Positions 21,203 to 29,048 of a stretch of DNA of 30,933 nt are shown here, one piece after another; within the stretch, counting starts at the first letter, position 1, and each line of letters starts with the position of its first letter. A model generated the notes under the pieces. That model was not told where the DNA came from. It did no database searches and saw nothing but the letters and a program-made list of their open reading frames with translations. The stretch lies in the IMG/VR virus record IMGVR_UViG_3300046048_000315, positions 1-30,933 of that record. The stretch is one strand, 5' to 3'. Source of the DNA: a virus. A program made the translations under genes and the position numbers.

Positions 21203-21811
21203 GTGCCTCCCATGACGACCGAGTGTCTTATCAAGCGAACCGATGACGAACTACAGATCGTCTACGGCGAGGTCTACGCTCCGAACGTACCAGACGTTCA
21301 CGGCGAGTTCATGACACCGGTCGAGGTTCGGAAGATGGCGCACAGGTTTATGACGAAAGGCATCCTGGCGTCGGTCGATACGAACCACGACAACGAGTTG
21401 AACGGGTCGATGATTGTCGAATCGTTCATTGCGCGAGAGGACGACGACATCTACATCCCCGAGTCCTGGGTCATCGGAATGCACGTTCCCGATCCAGTCA
21501 TGTGGGGCAAGATCAAGTCGGGCGAGATCAACGGGTTCTCGATGGAGGCATTGGTACGTCTCTCCGAGAAGGTGATCGAGATCGAGATACCGGAACAGAT
21601 CACCGGCATCACGAGCGAGGCGTCAGGACACAAGCATAAATTCGAGGTGCGGTTCGACGACGAGGGGAATTTCATGGGAGGGCTGACGTCGGAAGACGGA
21701 GGTCATCGGCACGAGATTCTGAGGGGCACAGTTACCGAAGCAGCAGATGGTCATACGCACAGGTTCTCGTTCGCCGAGGCTTTGCAGATGATCAGTGACA
21801 GGGCCGCATGA
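21203..21811 (+). CDS. XkdF-like prohead protease with GHxH repeats
   Basis: The 202-residue product matches the XkdF-like putative phage protease: GEVYAPNVPDVHGEFMTPVE, VRKMAHRFM, the block DTNHDNE, ESWVIGMHVPD and INGFSMEALV. Such proteins process the scaffold and capsid during head maturation. The C-terminal part has three GHxH units (GHKHKFEV, GHRHEI, GHTHRFSF) that could bind a metal. GTG 21203 is chosen because GGAGG (21191-21195) lies seven bases before it; ATG 21212 is the alternative. It overlaps the next gene by four bases (ATGA). Confidence 0.8.
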   Translation: MPPMTTECLIKRTDDELQIVYGEVYAPNVPDVHGEFMTPVEVRKMAHRFMTKGILASVDTNHDNELNGSMIVESFIAREDDDIYIPESWVIGMHVPDPVMWGKIKSGEINGFSMEALVRLSEKVIEIEIPEQITGITSEASGHKHKFEVRFDDEGNFMGGLTSEDGGHRHEILRGTVTEAADGHTHRFSFAEALQMISDRAA

Positions 21812-23055
21812 TGAAGCGACGAATCAAAGTTAAAGCGAACGCGATGGAAGACGTAGACGTTCACTTCGTTTCGCTTGTGAATCGTCCGGCTTCCCGCTTG
21901 CCGTTTCGGGCATTGAAATCTGACGATCCCGATCAGGAGAGCAAACCCATGATTGACCTTGCACGTATGTTTAAGCGTGACGGCAGCAAGACGAACGCCA
22001 CCTGCAAACTGGCAGGCGTCGTCGTGCAGAAAGAACACAAGGCTCACTTCGAGCCGCAGTTGAAGGAACTCGGACTGAAGACCGACGACGTCGTAGAAGC
22101 TGACGGCGTGGTGATCTTCCGCCAGTGCGACTACGAGACTGCGGACGTAGTAGCCATCAAACTGAACGAAGTCGGGGGCTTGTTTCTGAATGCCCCTGAG
22201 TCGGTGACGAAGGCATACGATCCGTGGCCCGAGTCCGACAACTTCAGCGAGAACATGTCGGCTGCAGGTTTCCTGCCGGGCATGTCCTTCGCAACCGAGA
22301 TGCTGATGGAAACGGTGCGCAACGTACTGCGCAGTTCCGATTCCCCTGACAGCGCACGCAACGGGCTGAACCAGACCCTCGACGCGTACAAGAACGCGGT
22401 GATGGAGATGGCGAACAACCTGCCCGAGATTGCCTTCAAGATGGAAGCCCTGAGTCTCGACGGGTTCTCCCCCGAGGTGCTGGCGGAAATCGTCGAAGCC
22501 CCCGTGGTTGATATGACCGGGGAAGGTGACGCTGTTGTCGAGAAGCAAGAAGGCGCGGAAGGTGACAAGCCAGCCGCAGCAAGTGCCGATCCTGAAGCGG
22601 GTCTTTCCGACGAGGACAAGCTGAAGCTGAAGGGTGTGCACATCGAAGATCTGGACGTCCAGCCGGTAGCGGCAGACCCAGTAGCATCCAAGGAGCCAGC
22701 GGTTGATCCTGCTGCCCCTGTGGAAAAGAGCGCAGAGAGTGAACTGGATCTGGCGGGCCTGTTGGCATCGTTCAAGTCTGAGGTTCTGGAGGCTGTAAGC
22801 GGAGTACGGTCTGAGGTGGAGGCACTGAAGCAGTCCCAAGGCGAACTCACCGACAAGGTGAAGTCTGCCGAGGAAGTTGCAGAAGCCGCACGCAAAGCCG
22901 TTAAGGGCATTGTTCCGTCGAATAGCGACGCCGGGGATCGTATTCCCGACGAGTCGCTAGGCACGCGTCGACGCAATCGGAAATCCGATGGCGATAACGA
23001 CGAGAGTGCCTGGGGCGGCACTGCACTCGACCGGATCGTTGGCGACTTCCGATAG
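21808..23055 (+). CDS. scaffold/protease-like head protein
   Basis: The 415-residue product starts with HFVSLVNRPASRLPFRALKS (about 19-38), the SLVNRPAxxxPF signature seen in XkdF-type head proteins, followed by a domain with CKLAGVVVQKEHKAHFEP. The second half (about 210-370) is Ala/Glu/Lys/Val-rich and low in complexity, ending in a long coiled coil (SFKSEVLEAVSGVRSEVEAL and on) and a basic, Arg-rich tail (TRRRNRKSDGDN), a common layout for scaffolding proteins that contact the capsid by a basic C-terminus. It lies between protease and capsid genes. Which part is protease and which scaffold is uncertain. Confidence 0.75.
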   Translation: MMKRRIKVKANAMEDVDVHFVSLVNRPASRLPFRALKSDDPDQESKPMIDLARMFKRDGSKTNATCKLAGVVVQKEHKAHFEPQLKELGLKTDDVVEADGVVIFRQCDYETADVVAIKLNEVGGLFLNAPESVTKAYDPWPESDNFSENMSAAGFLPGMSFATEMLMETVRNVLRSSDSPDSARNGLNQTLDAYKNAVMEMANNLPEIAFKMEALSLDGFSPEVLAEIVEAPVVDMTGEGDAVVEKQEGAEGDKPAAASADPEAGLSDEDKLKLKGVHIEDLDVQPVAADPVASKEPAVDPAAPVEKSAESELDLAGLLASFKSEVLEAVSGVRSEVEALKQSQGELTDKVKSAEEVAEAARKAVKGIVPSNSDAGDRIPDESLGTRRRNRKSDGDNDESAWGGTALDRIVGDFR

Positions 23056-23100
23056 TTAGCTGACCCCAAAAAACTTGAGCATCCAGATTCTTAGGAGCAA

Positions 23101-24051
23101 ATGATGGATAACCAGACTCTCATGCAGAAAGCAGACTGGGCCGTCAGCGACCTCGATTCCACCGGGGGTAAGCTGAACGACGAACAGGCGAACGCTTTCA
23201 TCAGAAAGCTGCTTGTGCAGCCGACGATCCTGCAACAGACGCGTACTGTGACAATGTCCAGCCCGCAGCGACAGATCAACAAGATCAACTTCGCCAGCCG
23301 CATCCTGAAGCCAGCCGTGAGCAACACTGCTCTGTCCGCTGGTGACAGATCGGCACCCACGACCGAGCAGGTCCTGCTGACCACGAAAGAGGTGATCGCC
23401 GAAGTGCGTCTGCCTTACGACGTGATCGAGGACAACATCGAGCGCGGTAACATCGGCGCACGCACCGACACTGGCGGGTCTCCGACCAGCGGTGGCATTC
23501 GCGACACGATCATGACTCTGATCGCAGAGCGGGCCGCACTGGACCTCGAAGAACTGGCACTGCTGGGCGACACCGGTTCCGGCGATCCCTACCTCGCGCT
23601 GCTCGACGGGTGGCTGGTACAGGCAACCACCAACGTGGTCGACCTTGCCGGTGCCGCGATCAGCAAGGACACCTTCAAGCAGGGAATGCAGGCAATGCCT
23701 GACCAGTACCTGCGGAACCGTGCCGCGATGCGCCACTTCATCTCCGTGGACAACGAGATCGGCTACCGTGATTCCCTGGCGAATCGCGAGACCGCACTCG
23801 GCGACGCGCAGATCCAGGGCATCTCTCCGGTCTACGGTTTCGGTGTTCAGCTTGACCCGGTGTCTCTGATGCCTGCAGCCAATGGTCTGACGACCAACCC
23901 GCTGAACTGCATCTTCGGCATCCAGCGCGACATCCACATCGAGACTGACAAGGACATCTCCAGCCGTGTGTACATTATCGTGCTCACGATGCGGATGGAC
24001 TTCAAGTACGAGGAAGAAGAAGCAGTCGTGAAGTACACCAACCTCGGCTAA
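23101..24051 (+). CDS. major capsid protein (HK97 fold)
   Basis: The 316-residue product fits a small HK97-fold capsid protein: helix-rich N-arm, RTVTMSSPQRQINKINFASR, APTTEQVLLTTKEVIAEVRL, a spine helix region around TIMTLIAERAALDLEELALL, GDTGSGDPYLALLDGW, then PDQYLRN and an A-domain-like end (IQGISPVYGFGVQLD ... IFGIQRDIHIETD). These blocks are characteristic of XkdG-like capsids. AGGAG lies before the tandem ATGs at 23101 and 23104. Genes upstream (protease, scaffold) and downstream (connector, tail) agree. No sign of a separate N-terminal delta domain. Confidence 0.85.
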   Translation: MMDNQTLMQKADWAVSDLDSTGGKLNDEQANAFIRKLLVQPTILQQTRTVTMSSPQRQINKINFASRILKPAVSNTALSAGDRSAPTTEQVLLTTKEVIAEVRLPYDVIEDNIERGNIGARTDTGGSPTSGGIRDTIMTLIAERAALDLEELALLGDTGSGDPYLALLDGWLVQATTNVVDLAGAAISKDTFKQGMQAMPDQYLRNRAAMRHFISVDNEIGYRDSLANRETALGDAQIQGISPVYGFGVQLDPVSLMPAANGLTTNPLNCIFGIQRDIHIETDKDISSRVYIIVLTMRMDFKYEEEEAVVKYTNLG

Positions 24052-24071
24052 GGCTGAGCGCGGTAACAGTT

Positions 24072-24170
24072 AGAACCTCGGGGTGAGGTGTTAAGGGCAA
24101 GACGCAGTCCTCCCTTTTCGTGTCCTTCCCCATGAAGATGCCCGACAGCATCGTTGACCCCCGAGGTTCT
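24072..24170 (+). other. structured intergenic region after the capsid gene
   Basis: Between 24052 and 24257 there is no gene. AGAACCTCGGGG (24072-24083) pairs exactly with CCCCGAGGTTCT (24159-24170), a 12-bp stem enclosing 75 bases that hold a smaller stem AAGGG/CCCTT and the run TCCCTTTTCG. This may be a transcript stabiliser or processing site, an attenuator that sets capsid versus tail expression, or a small RNA. No promoter was identified. Confidence 0.5.
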
Positions 24171-24185
24171 TCCTATTTGGTCCTG

Positions 24186-24199
24186 TCCAATTGATTGGA
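24186..24199 (-). repeat. 14-bp dispersed near-palindrome, copy 5
   Basis: TCCAATTGATTGGA on the + strand, i.e. the motif in reverse orientation. It lies between the capsid gene and the next gene, just after the 12-bp stem structure and 59 bases before the ATG. Confidence 0.9.
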
Positions 24200-24257
24200 C
24201 GAAAAATGGCGAGGGGCCGGTAACCTTCGCAGCAACAAGGGCGTAAGGAGAACCGAC

Positions 24258-25277
24258 ATGCCTACGGAAAATCCGTTTAAGTTTCTCGACGTGCACACCA
24301 ACAAAGGTGCTGCACACATGGTTGCGGGTCAAGCCATCGGGCAAGGCCAGCCAGACGTTCAATCGTTTGTTACGAGCGGTGTATTCACCGACCGTGAAAC
24401 CCTGACCATCGGCAGCGATGTGTATCAGTTGGTTGACTTGTCGACTGACAGTACCGTCGACGTGCTGACCTTCTGGAACAACACCGACGTGGTGGTCACA
24501 CAGACTGCCATCGACCCGGCTGACTACTCCTTCTCGGTGGGGCAGTATGTTGCGGTGGAGTCCGAGATTGCAATCGTCACCGGCATCGTGGTGAACAGCG
24601 CGACCGACTGGGACGTTAGCTTCTACCGTGGCGTCGCAGGCACGACCGTCGCTGCCCACGCGACTGGCACTACTGCCATCGAAGTGCAGGGCGTCACCGC
24701 ACTGACCGCTGGCGCGATCACCGTACCTGCAACTGCAGTGACCCAAGCCGTCGGCCTGGACGCACTGGCAGCAGTCATCGGTGGCACCAACCGTGGACCG
24801 AGCGATTACGGTGGTGTGGTCAACTCACTGCCGCAGGTGATCGACACCGCGTGGACCTTCTACAACACCGACGACGTGATCGGCCTGCTGGTCTCGAATG
24901 TTGGCGGCGAACGGGCAGTGGCACTGGCAGAGGCGTGCGCCAACGCAGTATGGAGCGACACGGCATCGGCAGGTGGGAGCAGCGTCTACGCTACCCCGCA
25001 TTACGCCATGACCCGCGTACCTTCCGCTGCAGACGTGACCCTCGGCACCCTGTACTTCAAGACCAACGTGCTGACCCTCGCGGTTGAGGCGTTCGTGTAC
25101 ACCACGGCAACCGGCGCAGCCGTAGCCTGGGATGGCACAGCGACCATCGTCGACCGAGTGAACGGCATCGTCTCCTTGGATAACGGCGGGCTGGTTGACT
25201 GGGCCGCAACCGACACGGTAGTGCTTTACGTTCAGGGCGCACCCGTAGCGGTGGCTGACTGCGCAGTAGTCGGCTAA
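24258..25277 (+). CDS. virion structural protein (head decoration or fibre-like)
   Basis: ATG 24258 follows AAGGAG by seven bases. The 339-residue product is rich in Thr, Val, Ala and Gly and reads as strand after strand (VTGIVVNSATDWDVSFYRGV, GAITVPATAVTQAV, VIGLLVSNVGGERA), like a capsid decoration or fibrous virion protein. The N-terminal third (NPFKFLDVHTNKG) seems separate. It is directly downstream of the capsid gene, where decoration proteins are often encoded, and ends at a strong terminator. No family can be named. Confidence 0.75.
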   Translation: MPTENPFKFLDVHTNKGAAHMVAGQAIGQGQPDVQSFVTSGVFTDRETLTIGSDVYQLVDLSTDSTVDVLTFWNNTDVVVTQTAIDPADYSFSVGQYVAVESEIAIVTGIVVNSATDWDVSFYRGVAGTTVAAHATGTTAIEVQGVTALTAGAITVPATAVTQAVGLDALAAVIGGTNRGPSDYGGVVNSLPQVIDTAWTFYNTDDVIGLLVSNVGGERAVALAEACANAVWSDTASAGGSSVYATPHYAMTRVPSAADVTLGTLYFKTNVLTLAVEAFVYTTATGAAVAWDGTATIVDRVNGIVSLDNGGLVDWAATDTVVLYVQGAPVAVADCAVVG

Positions 25278-25288
25278 GATCGAGAGCC

Positions 25289-25318
25289 TGGGGGTGGCAG
25301 TCGCTGCCCCCACCTTTT
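25289..25318 (+). terminator. intrinsic terminator
   Basis: GGGGGTGGCAG, loop TCG, CTGCCCCCACC, then TTTT: a GC stem of about ten pairs with one bulged T and one bulged A, followed by a short T run. It ends the transcript after the structural gene at 24258. Confidence 0.75.
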
Positions 25319-25338
25319 GATCCAATGGGGAATAGTCC

Positions 25339-25647
25339 ATGAGCAAGAAAGTCGAGTTGATCCTGTCGAAGACGTACGTCTACAAGGGGAAGATCTTCGA
25401 GAAGGGTCGACCCTACGTCGTCTCCGATAGCGACTCCAAGCATCTGCTGGCACAGAGAAACGAAAGGGACATTCCCTACTTCCGCATGACTGACGCAGGT
25501 CCTGCGCACATGCCAGCCAACAAGCGCAGCGATAAGGGCGGCACGCCTCCCCTGGCACCTGATGAAGATCAGATCGAGCCAATCGTAGCCGATGCCGATG
25601 ATAGCGTGGTTGACGATGTCGATGACGCGGACGCGGTAACCGTATAA
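25339..25647 (+). CDS. small protein with acidic tail
   Basis: The 102-residue product (MSKKVELILSKTYVYKGKIF...) has a short beta-rich N-terminal half with the pattern TYVYKGKIFEKGRPYVV and an acidic disordered C-terminus (ADADDSVVDDVDDADAV). Similar small proteins lie between capsid and connector genes in many phages, and may assist head closure. Function unknown. Confidence 0.7.
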   Translation: MSKKVELILSKTYVYKGKIFEKGRPYVVSDSDSKHLLAQRNERDIPYFRMTDAGPAHMPANKRSDKGGTPPLAPDEDQIEPIVADADDSVVDDVDDADAVTV

Positions 25648-25657
25648 CGGAGATGGA

Positions 25658-26326
25658 ATGGTCGCGAAATTCATTAGCGTTGAAGACTTCGCAGTCCGGG
25701 CAGGTCTAGGCAACGTCGACGACCTTGCCGATGAAGTCACCGCGAAAGCACAGGCTTCCATCGAAGCCGCGACCATCCACCTGATCTCGATCATCCGCAC
25801 CGAGTTCGATGCTGCTGTCGGCATCCGTGATCGGTACTACATAGATGTCGGTGAGTTCCCCTACGTCGGGGAGTTCCCGCGTCTGTACCTCTCACAGGGC
25901 TTTGTATCGACCGCTGAGTCTGCCATGCAGGTGCGCACTGCCAGCCTGCTGGGCGACCTCACAACGTCTCCTGCACTCAACACAGCGTACCTTGTGATGG
26001 ATGCCACCAAGGGCACCCTGCTGGTCACCGGTACCGACCGCACTAACCTGACCTCGCCGGGCCTGATCTCGGGCAACCGGTTCTTTGTCGACGTCACCTA
26101 CGACGCAGGCTTCGCTGCTGAGTCCGACGCGTTCGGCACCATCTACACCGGGGCACCCGACTGGCTGTCCGAGGCAGCGATGATCCTGGCGAAGTCGATC
26201 TTCGACACGGGCCAACCCTGCAAAGACAACGAGAAGACAGGAACGGGGGGATGCCCCTGCACGATCGACGCACTGGTCGGTCGCTACATCCGGTTCATGC
26301 CTTCCGCACTGCAGCCGATGTCCTGA
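25658..26326 (+). CDS. head-tail connector protein
   Basis: The 222-residue product starts with a helical segment of the connector type (ISVEDFAVRAGLGNVDDLADEVTAKAQASIEAATIHL by region 6-42), followed by an inserted strand-rich domain (residues about 60-165) and a final helix with DWLSEAAMILAKSIFDTG. Adaptors of the gp6/gp15 type form a ring under the portal. A Cys-rich patch (CKDNEKTGTGGCPCTID) near the end is unusual. It overlaps the start of the next gene by one base (TGATG). Confidence 0.7.
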   Translation: MVAKFISVEDFAVRAGLGNVDDLADEVTAKAQASIEAATIHLISIIRTEFDAAVGIRDRYYIDVGEFPYVGEFPRLYLSQGFVSTAESAMQVRTASLLGDLTTSPALNTAYLVMDATKGTLLVTGTDRTNLTSPGLISGNRFFVDVTYDAGFAAESDAFGTIYTGAPDWLSEAAMILAKSIFDTGQPCKDNEKTGTGGCPCTIDALVGRYIRFMPSALQPMS

Positions 26327-26802
26327 TGGCAATCATCGAAGTCGAAGTCCGTGGTCTGAAGGAACTGGTCGCGTCCGTTCAGGAACTTGCCACGAGCGTC
26401 GAGGAGCGCAACGACCTCGCCAACCAAGTGGGCGCGGCACTGTTCGCTCGCATCCGTCAGCGGTTCCTCGACAAGCAGGACCCCGACGGCAAGGCGTGGC
26501 CTCCCTCGCGGGCGGGCCTGAAGCGGGAAGCGGGCGGCTATACGGTGCGCAATGGCAAGCGGTACACAAGCACCGGTACCTTGTTCGAGACCGGCGCACT
26601 GTGGAACTCCATCCAGTTGTTCGCTGCGAGTAACGGCGAGGCACGGATCGGCACAGACATCCCCTACTCGCGCTACTTGCAGCAAGGCAACTCACGGTTA
26701 CCGAAGCGGGTCTTCCTCGGGTTCGGACAGAGCGACGGTGAGTTCGCGGCACTGGTCGCCAAGCGGCAGATGGACAAACTGCTGAAGGACAAGTTCGAGT
26801 AA
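26326..26802 (+). CDS. virion morphogenesis protein (Mu gpG / HK97 gp10 type)
   Basis: ATG 26326 shares a base with the preceding stop. The 158-residue product has the signature RFLDKQDPDGKAWPPS, seen in the phage virion-morphogenesis family (Mu gpG, tail completion), then GTLFETGALWNSIQLFA, IPYSRYLQQGNSRLPKRVF. This family helps join tail to head. Neighbours (connector before, tail terminator after) agree. Confidence 0.85.
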   Translation: MAIIEVEVRGLKELVASVQELATSVEERNDLANQVGAALFARIRQRFLDKQDPDGKAWPPSRAGLKREAGGYTVRNGKRYTSTGTLFETGALWNSIQLFAASNGEARIGTDIPYSRYLQQGNSRLPKRVFLGFGQSDGEFAALVAKRQMDKLLKDKFE

Positions 26803-27272
26803 TGGCAGACTTAATCACGGACCTCGTCGCCGACATCACCACCAAGATGTCGACCGTCTCCGCAATCAGTAACAAGATCATCTACATGTTCGAGATGGAA
26901 GACCTGATGACGGAGTCGAACAAGATCGGCTTGCCTGCCATCGGGGTGGTGTACAACAACATGCGCGGGAAGGAAGGCACGCGCAGCCAAGGACAGACCG
27001 GGCTGATCGCGACGGTGACGCTGGACGTGTACATACTGGGCGGGCAGCAATGCGTCGAGAAGATCAGCCGGGTGACTGGGATCAAAACCACCACGACCCA
27101 GTTCCTCGAAGACATACGCAACGCAATCAAGGAAACCAAGCCGCAAGCCAGCGGAGCCGTTCGACCGCAGACGCAGCGGGTGTGGCAGTTCATGCTTGAA
27201 CAACCCGTGATTTTGCAGGAAGAAGTGATCAGCTACGTGCAACGGTGGGAGACCACCGTGTCCCTGCACTGA
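26802..27272 (+). CDS. tail terminator-like protein
   Basis: The 156-residue product starts at ATG 26802, sharing one base with the preceding stop. It has a helical start and a strand pattern (IATVTLDVYILG, WETTVSLH) plausible for a tail terminator (gpU-like fold), which caps the tail tube. The position between morphogenesis protein and tube gene supports this. No certain motif is present. Confidence 0.7.
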   Translation: MADLITDLVADITTKMSTVSAISNKIIYMFEMEDLMTESNKIGLPAIGVVYNNMRGKEGTRSQGQTGLIATVTLDVYILGGQQCVEKISRVTGIKTTTTQFLEDIRNAIKETKPQASGAVRPQTQRVWQFMLEQPVILQEEVISYVQRWETTVSLH

Positions 27273-27321
27273 CAGTCCGCACTGGAGGTTCTAGGATAGC
27301 GGCGCAATTGGAGTAAATAAC

Positions 27322-27543
27322 ATGGCGCTAAATGTGGAGTTGGAAGTTCTTCGTAGTGGGCATTGGCACCGAGGCGAACTACTCACAGAAGGGGATCGAA
27401 TTGTAGCGGACCCCAAGAGAGCGCAGAAGTTAATCGACGCTGGCATCGGCAAAAAGGTCGGTGTGGTATCGAGCGAGTCGGAACCATCCGTGGAGTCGCC
27501 AGACGGCGAGGGGCAAACCGAATCAGTCGGCAGTGATGCCTGA
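27322..27543 (+). CDS. small hypothetical protein
   Basis: ATG 27322 follows GGAG by about nine bases. The 73-residue product (MALNVELEVLRSGHWHRGELL...) has a short beta-rich domain, DPKRAQKLIDAGIGKKV and a disordered acidic tail, similar in layout to the protein at 25339. It probably belongs to tail assembly. Family unknown. Confidence 0.65.
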   Translation: MALNVELEVLRSGHWHRGELLTEGDRIVADPKRAQKLIDAGIGKKVGVVSSESEPSVESPDGEGQTESVGSDA

Positions 27544-27574
27544 CTTGGAGTTGAACAAATAGGAGATTCAGCGA

Positions 27575-28351
27575 ATGACTACTGCTGACACAAGCAGCAA
27601 CTATCTCTCCGGTCAAGGCGTGCTGCTGCTGGCGACGAAGGATGGCACGACCGGTGAACCGAACTCTGGCTTCCGAGCGGTGGGCAACGTCTCTGCGTTA
27701 TCCATCGGTAACGAGACCTCTGAGTTCGAGCACAAAGAATCGCAGTCCGGGGCGCGAGCCGTTGACCTGACACTGATCACCGAGATCTCTGTCAACGTCA
27801 ACTTCACGATGGAGTCCCTGATCAGTGAGAACCTTGCGCTGGCATTGAAGGGTACCGCTGCAAACGTGGCAGGCTCGACCGTGACAGGTGAAGTGGTGGT
27901 GGGTTACCACGACCTGTGGACCCCGGTCGACAGGATCGGCATCTCTGCCGTGACCCTGACCAACACAGGCGGCATTGTCACCTACGTGCTCGACACTGAC
28001 TACGAACTCGACCTCGCTGCGGGTGCGTTCCGTGCCTTGTCGACAGGTGCGATCACCGACATGCAGGCACTGGAGATCGACTACACCTTCGCTGCGCAGG
28101 AGACTGTGGGCGCACTGACCGTATCCGCGAACCCGACCCGCTGGGCAAGGTTCCACGGATTGAACACGGCAGACAGTGACAACCCTGTGGTGGTCGACAT
28201 CTACAAGCTGGAGGTCACCCCGCTGGCAGAATTGGCGTTGATCAACGACGAGATCGCCCAGATGGCAATCGAAGCAACGGCACTGTCCGATGCAACTCGC
28301 GCTACTGGCTCGAAGTTCTTCACGATCACGCACGCTCCGACAGTAACCTGA
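27575..28351 (+). CDS. major tail tube protein
   Basis: The 258-residue product is beta-rich with Thr/Val/Gly repeats, e.g. FRAVGNVSALSIGNETSEFE, a loop LTLITEISVNVNFTMESL, and a C-terminal helix plus strands (FHGLNTADSDNPVVVDIYKL). This is the usual pattern of tail tube proteins of the gpV/XkdM type. An AGGAG site precedes the ATG. It lies directly before the tail chaperones and ends just before a strong terminator, consistent with a separately abundant transcript. Confidence 0.75.
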   Translation: MTTADTSSNYLSGQGVLLLATKDGTTGEPNSGFRAVGNVSALSIGNETSEFEHKESQSGARAVDLTLITEISVNVNFTMESLISENLALALKGTAANVAGSTVTGEVVVGYHDLWTPVDRIGISAVTLTNTGGIVTYVLDTDYELDLAAGAFRALSTGAITDMQALEIDYTFAAQETVGALTVSANPTRWARFHGLNTADSDNPVVVDIYKLEVTPLAELALINDEIAQMAIEATALSDATRATGSKFFTITHAPTVT

Positions 28352-28369
28352 TCGTAGGCTGATGGGATG

Positions 28370-28405
28370 GGGGCCGGTCCAATTGATTGGACGGTCCCCT
28401 TTTTT
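28370..28405 (+). terminator. intrinsic terminator built on the 14-bp repeat
   Basis: GGGG-CC-(G)G-TCCAAT, loop TG, ATTGGA-C-GG-(T)-CCCC then TTTTTT (28400-28405). Bulged G and T allow most arms to pair. The core is copy 6 of the dispersed repeat. It ends the tail tube transcript. Confidence 0.7.
28378..28391 (-). repeat. 14-bp dispersed near-palindrome, copy 6
   Basis: TCCAATTGATTGGA on the + strand, the motif in reverse orientation, in the centre of the terminator hairpin before the tail chaperone genes. Confidence 0.9.
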
Positions 28406-28422
28406 GGAGGAAGGAGAAAGAG

Positions 28423-28866
28423 ATGAGTCTGAGAGATCTGGTCGATCGTAAATCGAGGATCGCTGGGCCGGGGGATACGTCGTTCGACGTTCGAGGGTTA
28501 TCGCTGGAGGATCTGGTGCTGCTGTTGGAGAACCACTCCGAAGCACTGGCGCGGATCTTCGCGGGCACCGGGGGTACCGACTTCGAGGAACTGCTGAAAG
28601 AGTTCCCGCAGTTCGTGGCCGCACTGATTGCCTACGCAGCGGACGAGCCGGAACTGGAGAACCAAGTGCGCAAGCTGCCGGTGGGGGTGCAACTGCGTGC
28701 ACTGGAGGAGGTCTGGGAGTTGTCTAGCCTGGATGTCGAAACGGTGGGAAAGCTGGCAGTCAATCTGCTCAACAGCATCGGGAGGCTAAACACCGAGCAT
28801 CTCGATCGCCTGCGGACCAGCTTGACGACCTCGTCCGAAGCTATGCCGACAGCGCAGAGTTCCTAG
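28423..28866 (+). CDS. tail assembly chaperone, short form (G-like)
   Basis: ATG 28423 follows AAGGAG. The 147-residue product (MSLRDLVDRKSRIAGPGDTS...) is helix-rich with acidic character, typical of the first tail chaperone, which binds the tape measure during tail assembly. A slippery heptamer GGGAAAG (28746-28752) in the correct phase produces a longer form by -1 frameshift. The position between tail tube and tape measure genes agrees. Confidence 0.85.
   Translation: MSLRDLVDRKSRIAGPGDTSFDVRGLSLEDLVLLLENHSEALARIFAGTGGTDFEELLKEFPQFVAALIAYAADEPELENQVRKLPVGVQLRALEEVWELSSLDVETVGKLAVNLLNSIGRLNTEHLDRLRTSLTTSSEAMPTAQSS
28746..28752 (+). other. programmed -1 ribosomal frameshift site
   Basis: G GGA AAG, in the zero frame the last base of GTG followed by GGA and AAG, the same heptamer used in the lambda G/GT gene. 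After the slip the frame is open from 28752 to TAG 29046-29048. Confidence 0.85.
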
Positions 28867-29048
28867 TTGCGAATGGGCACGATCTGGAGAAGGTTCTCAG
28901 GCTACCGTTGCGGAGGTTGTTAGCGATACACGAGGTCGCGATGCGGAGGGTGAACCGGGAACGGGCCGCGTTCGCAGTCGACGTCAGGGCAGCGGTCTGG
29001 TCTGACGCTAAGAAGTTCAAGGAATACACGAAGGTATTGGACCCATAG
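28752..29048 (+). CDS. tail assembly chaperone frameshift extension (T-like)
   Basis: This part is read only after the -1 shift at GGGAAAG. It adds 98 residues (AGSQSAQQHREAKHR...), ending in basic and helical stretches (MRRVNRERAAFAVDVRAAVW, KKFKEYTKVLDP), to the first 110 residues of the short form, giving a fused product of about 208 residues. The frame has no start codon of its own that is well placed. Its TAG is directly followed by the tape measure ATG. The two forms in a fixed ratio are needed for long-tail assembly in lambda-like phages. Confidence 0.85.
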   Translation, partial: AGSQSAQQHREAKHRASRSPADQLDDLVRSYADSAEFLVANGHDLEKVLRLPLRRLLAIHEVAMRRVNRERAAFAVDVRAAVWSDAKKFKEYTKVLDP

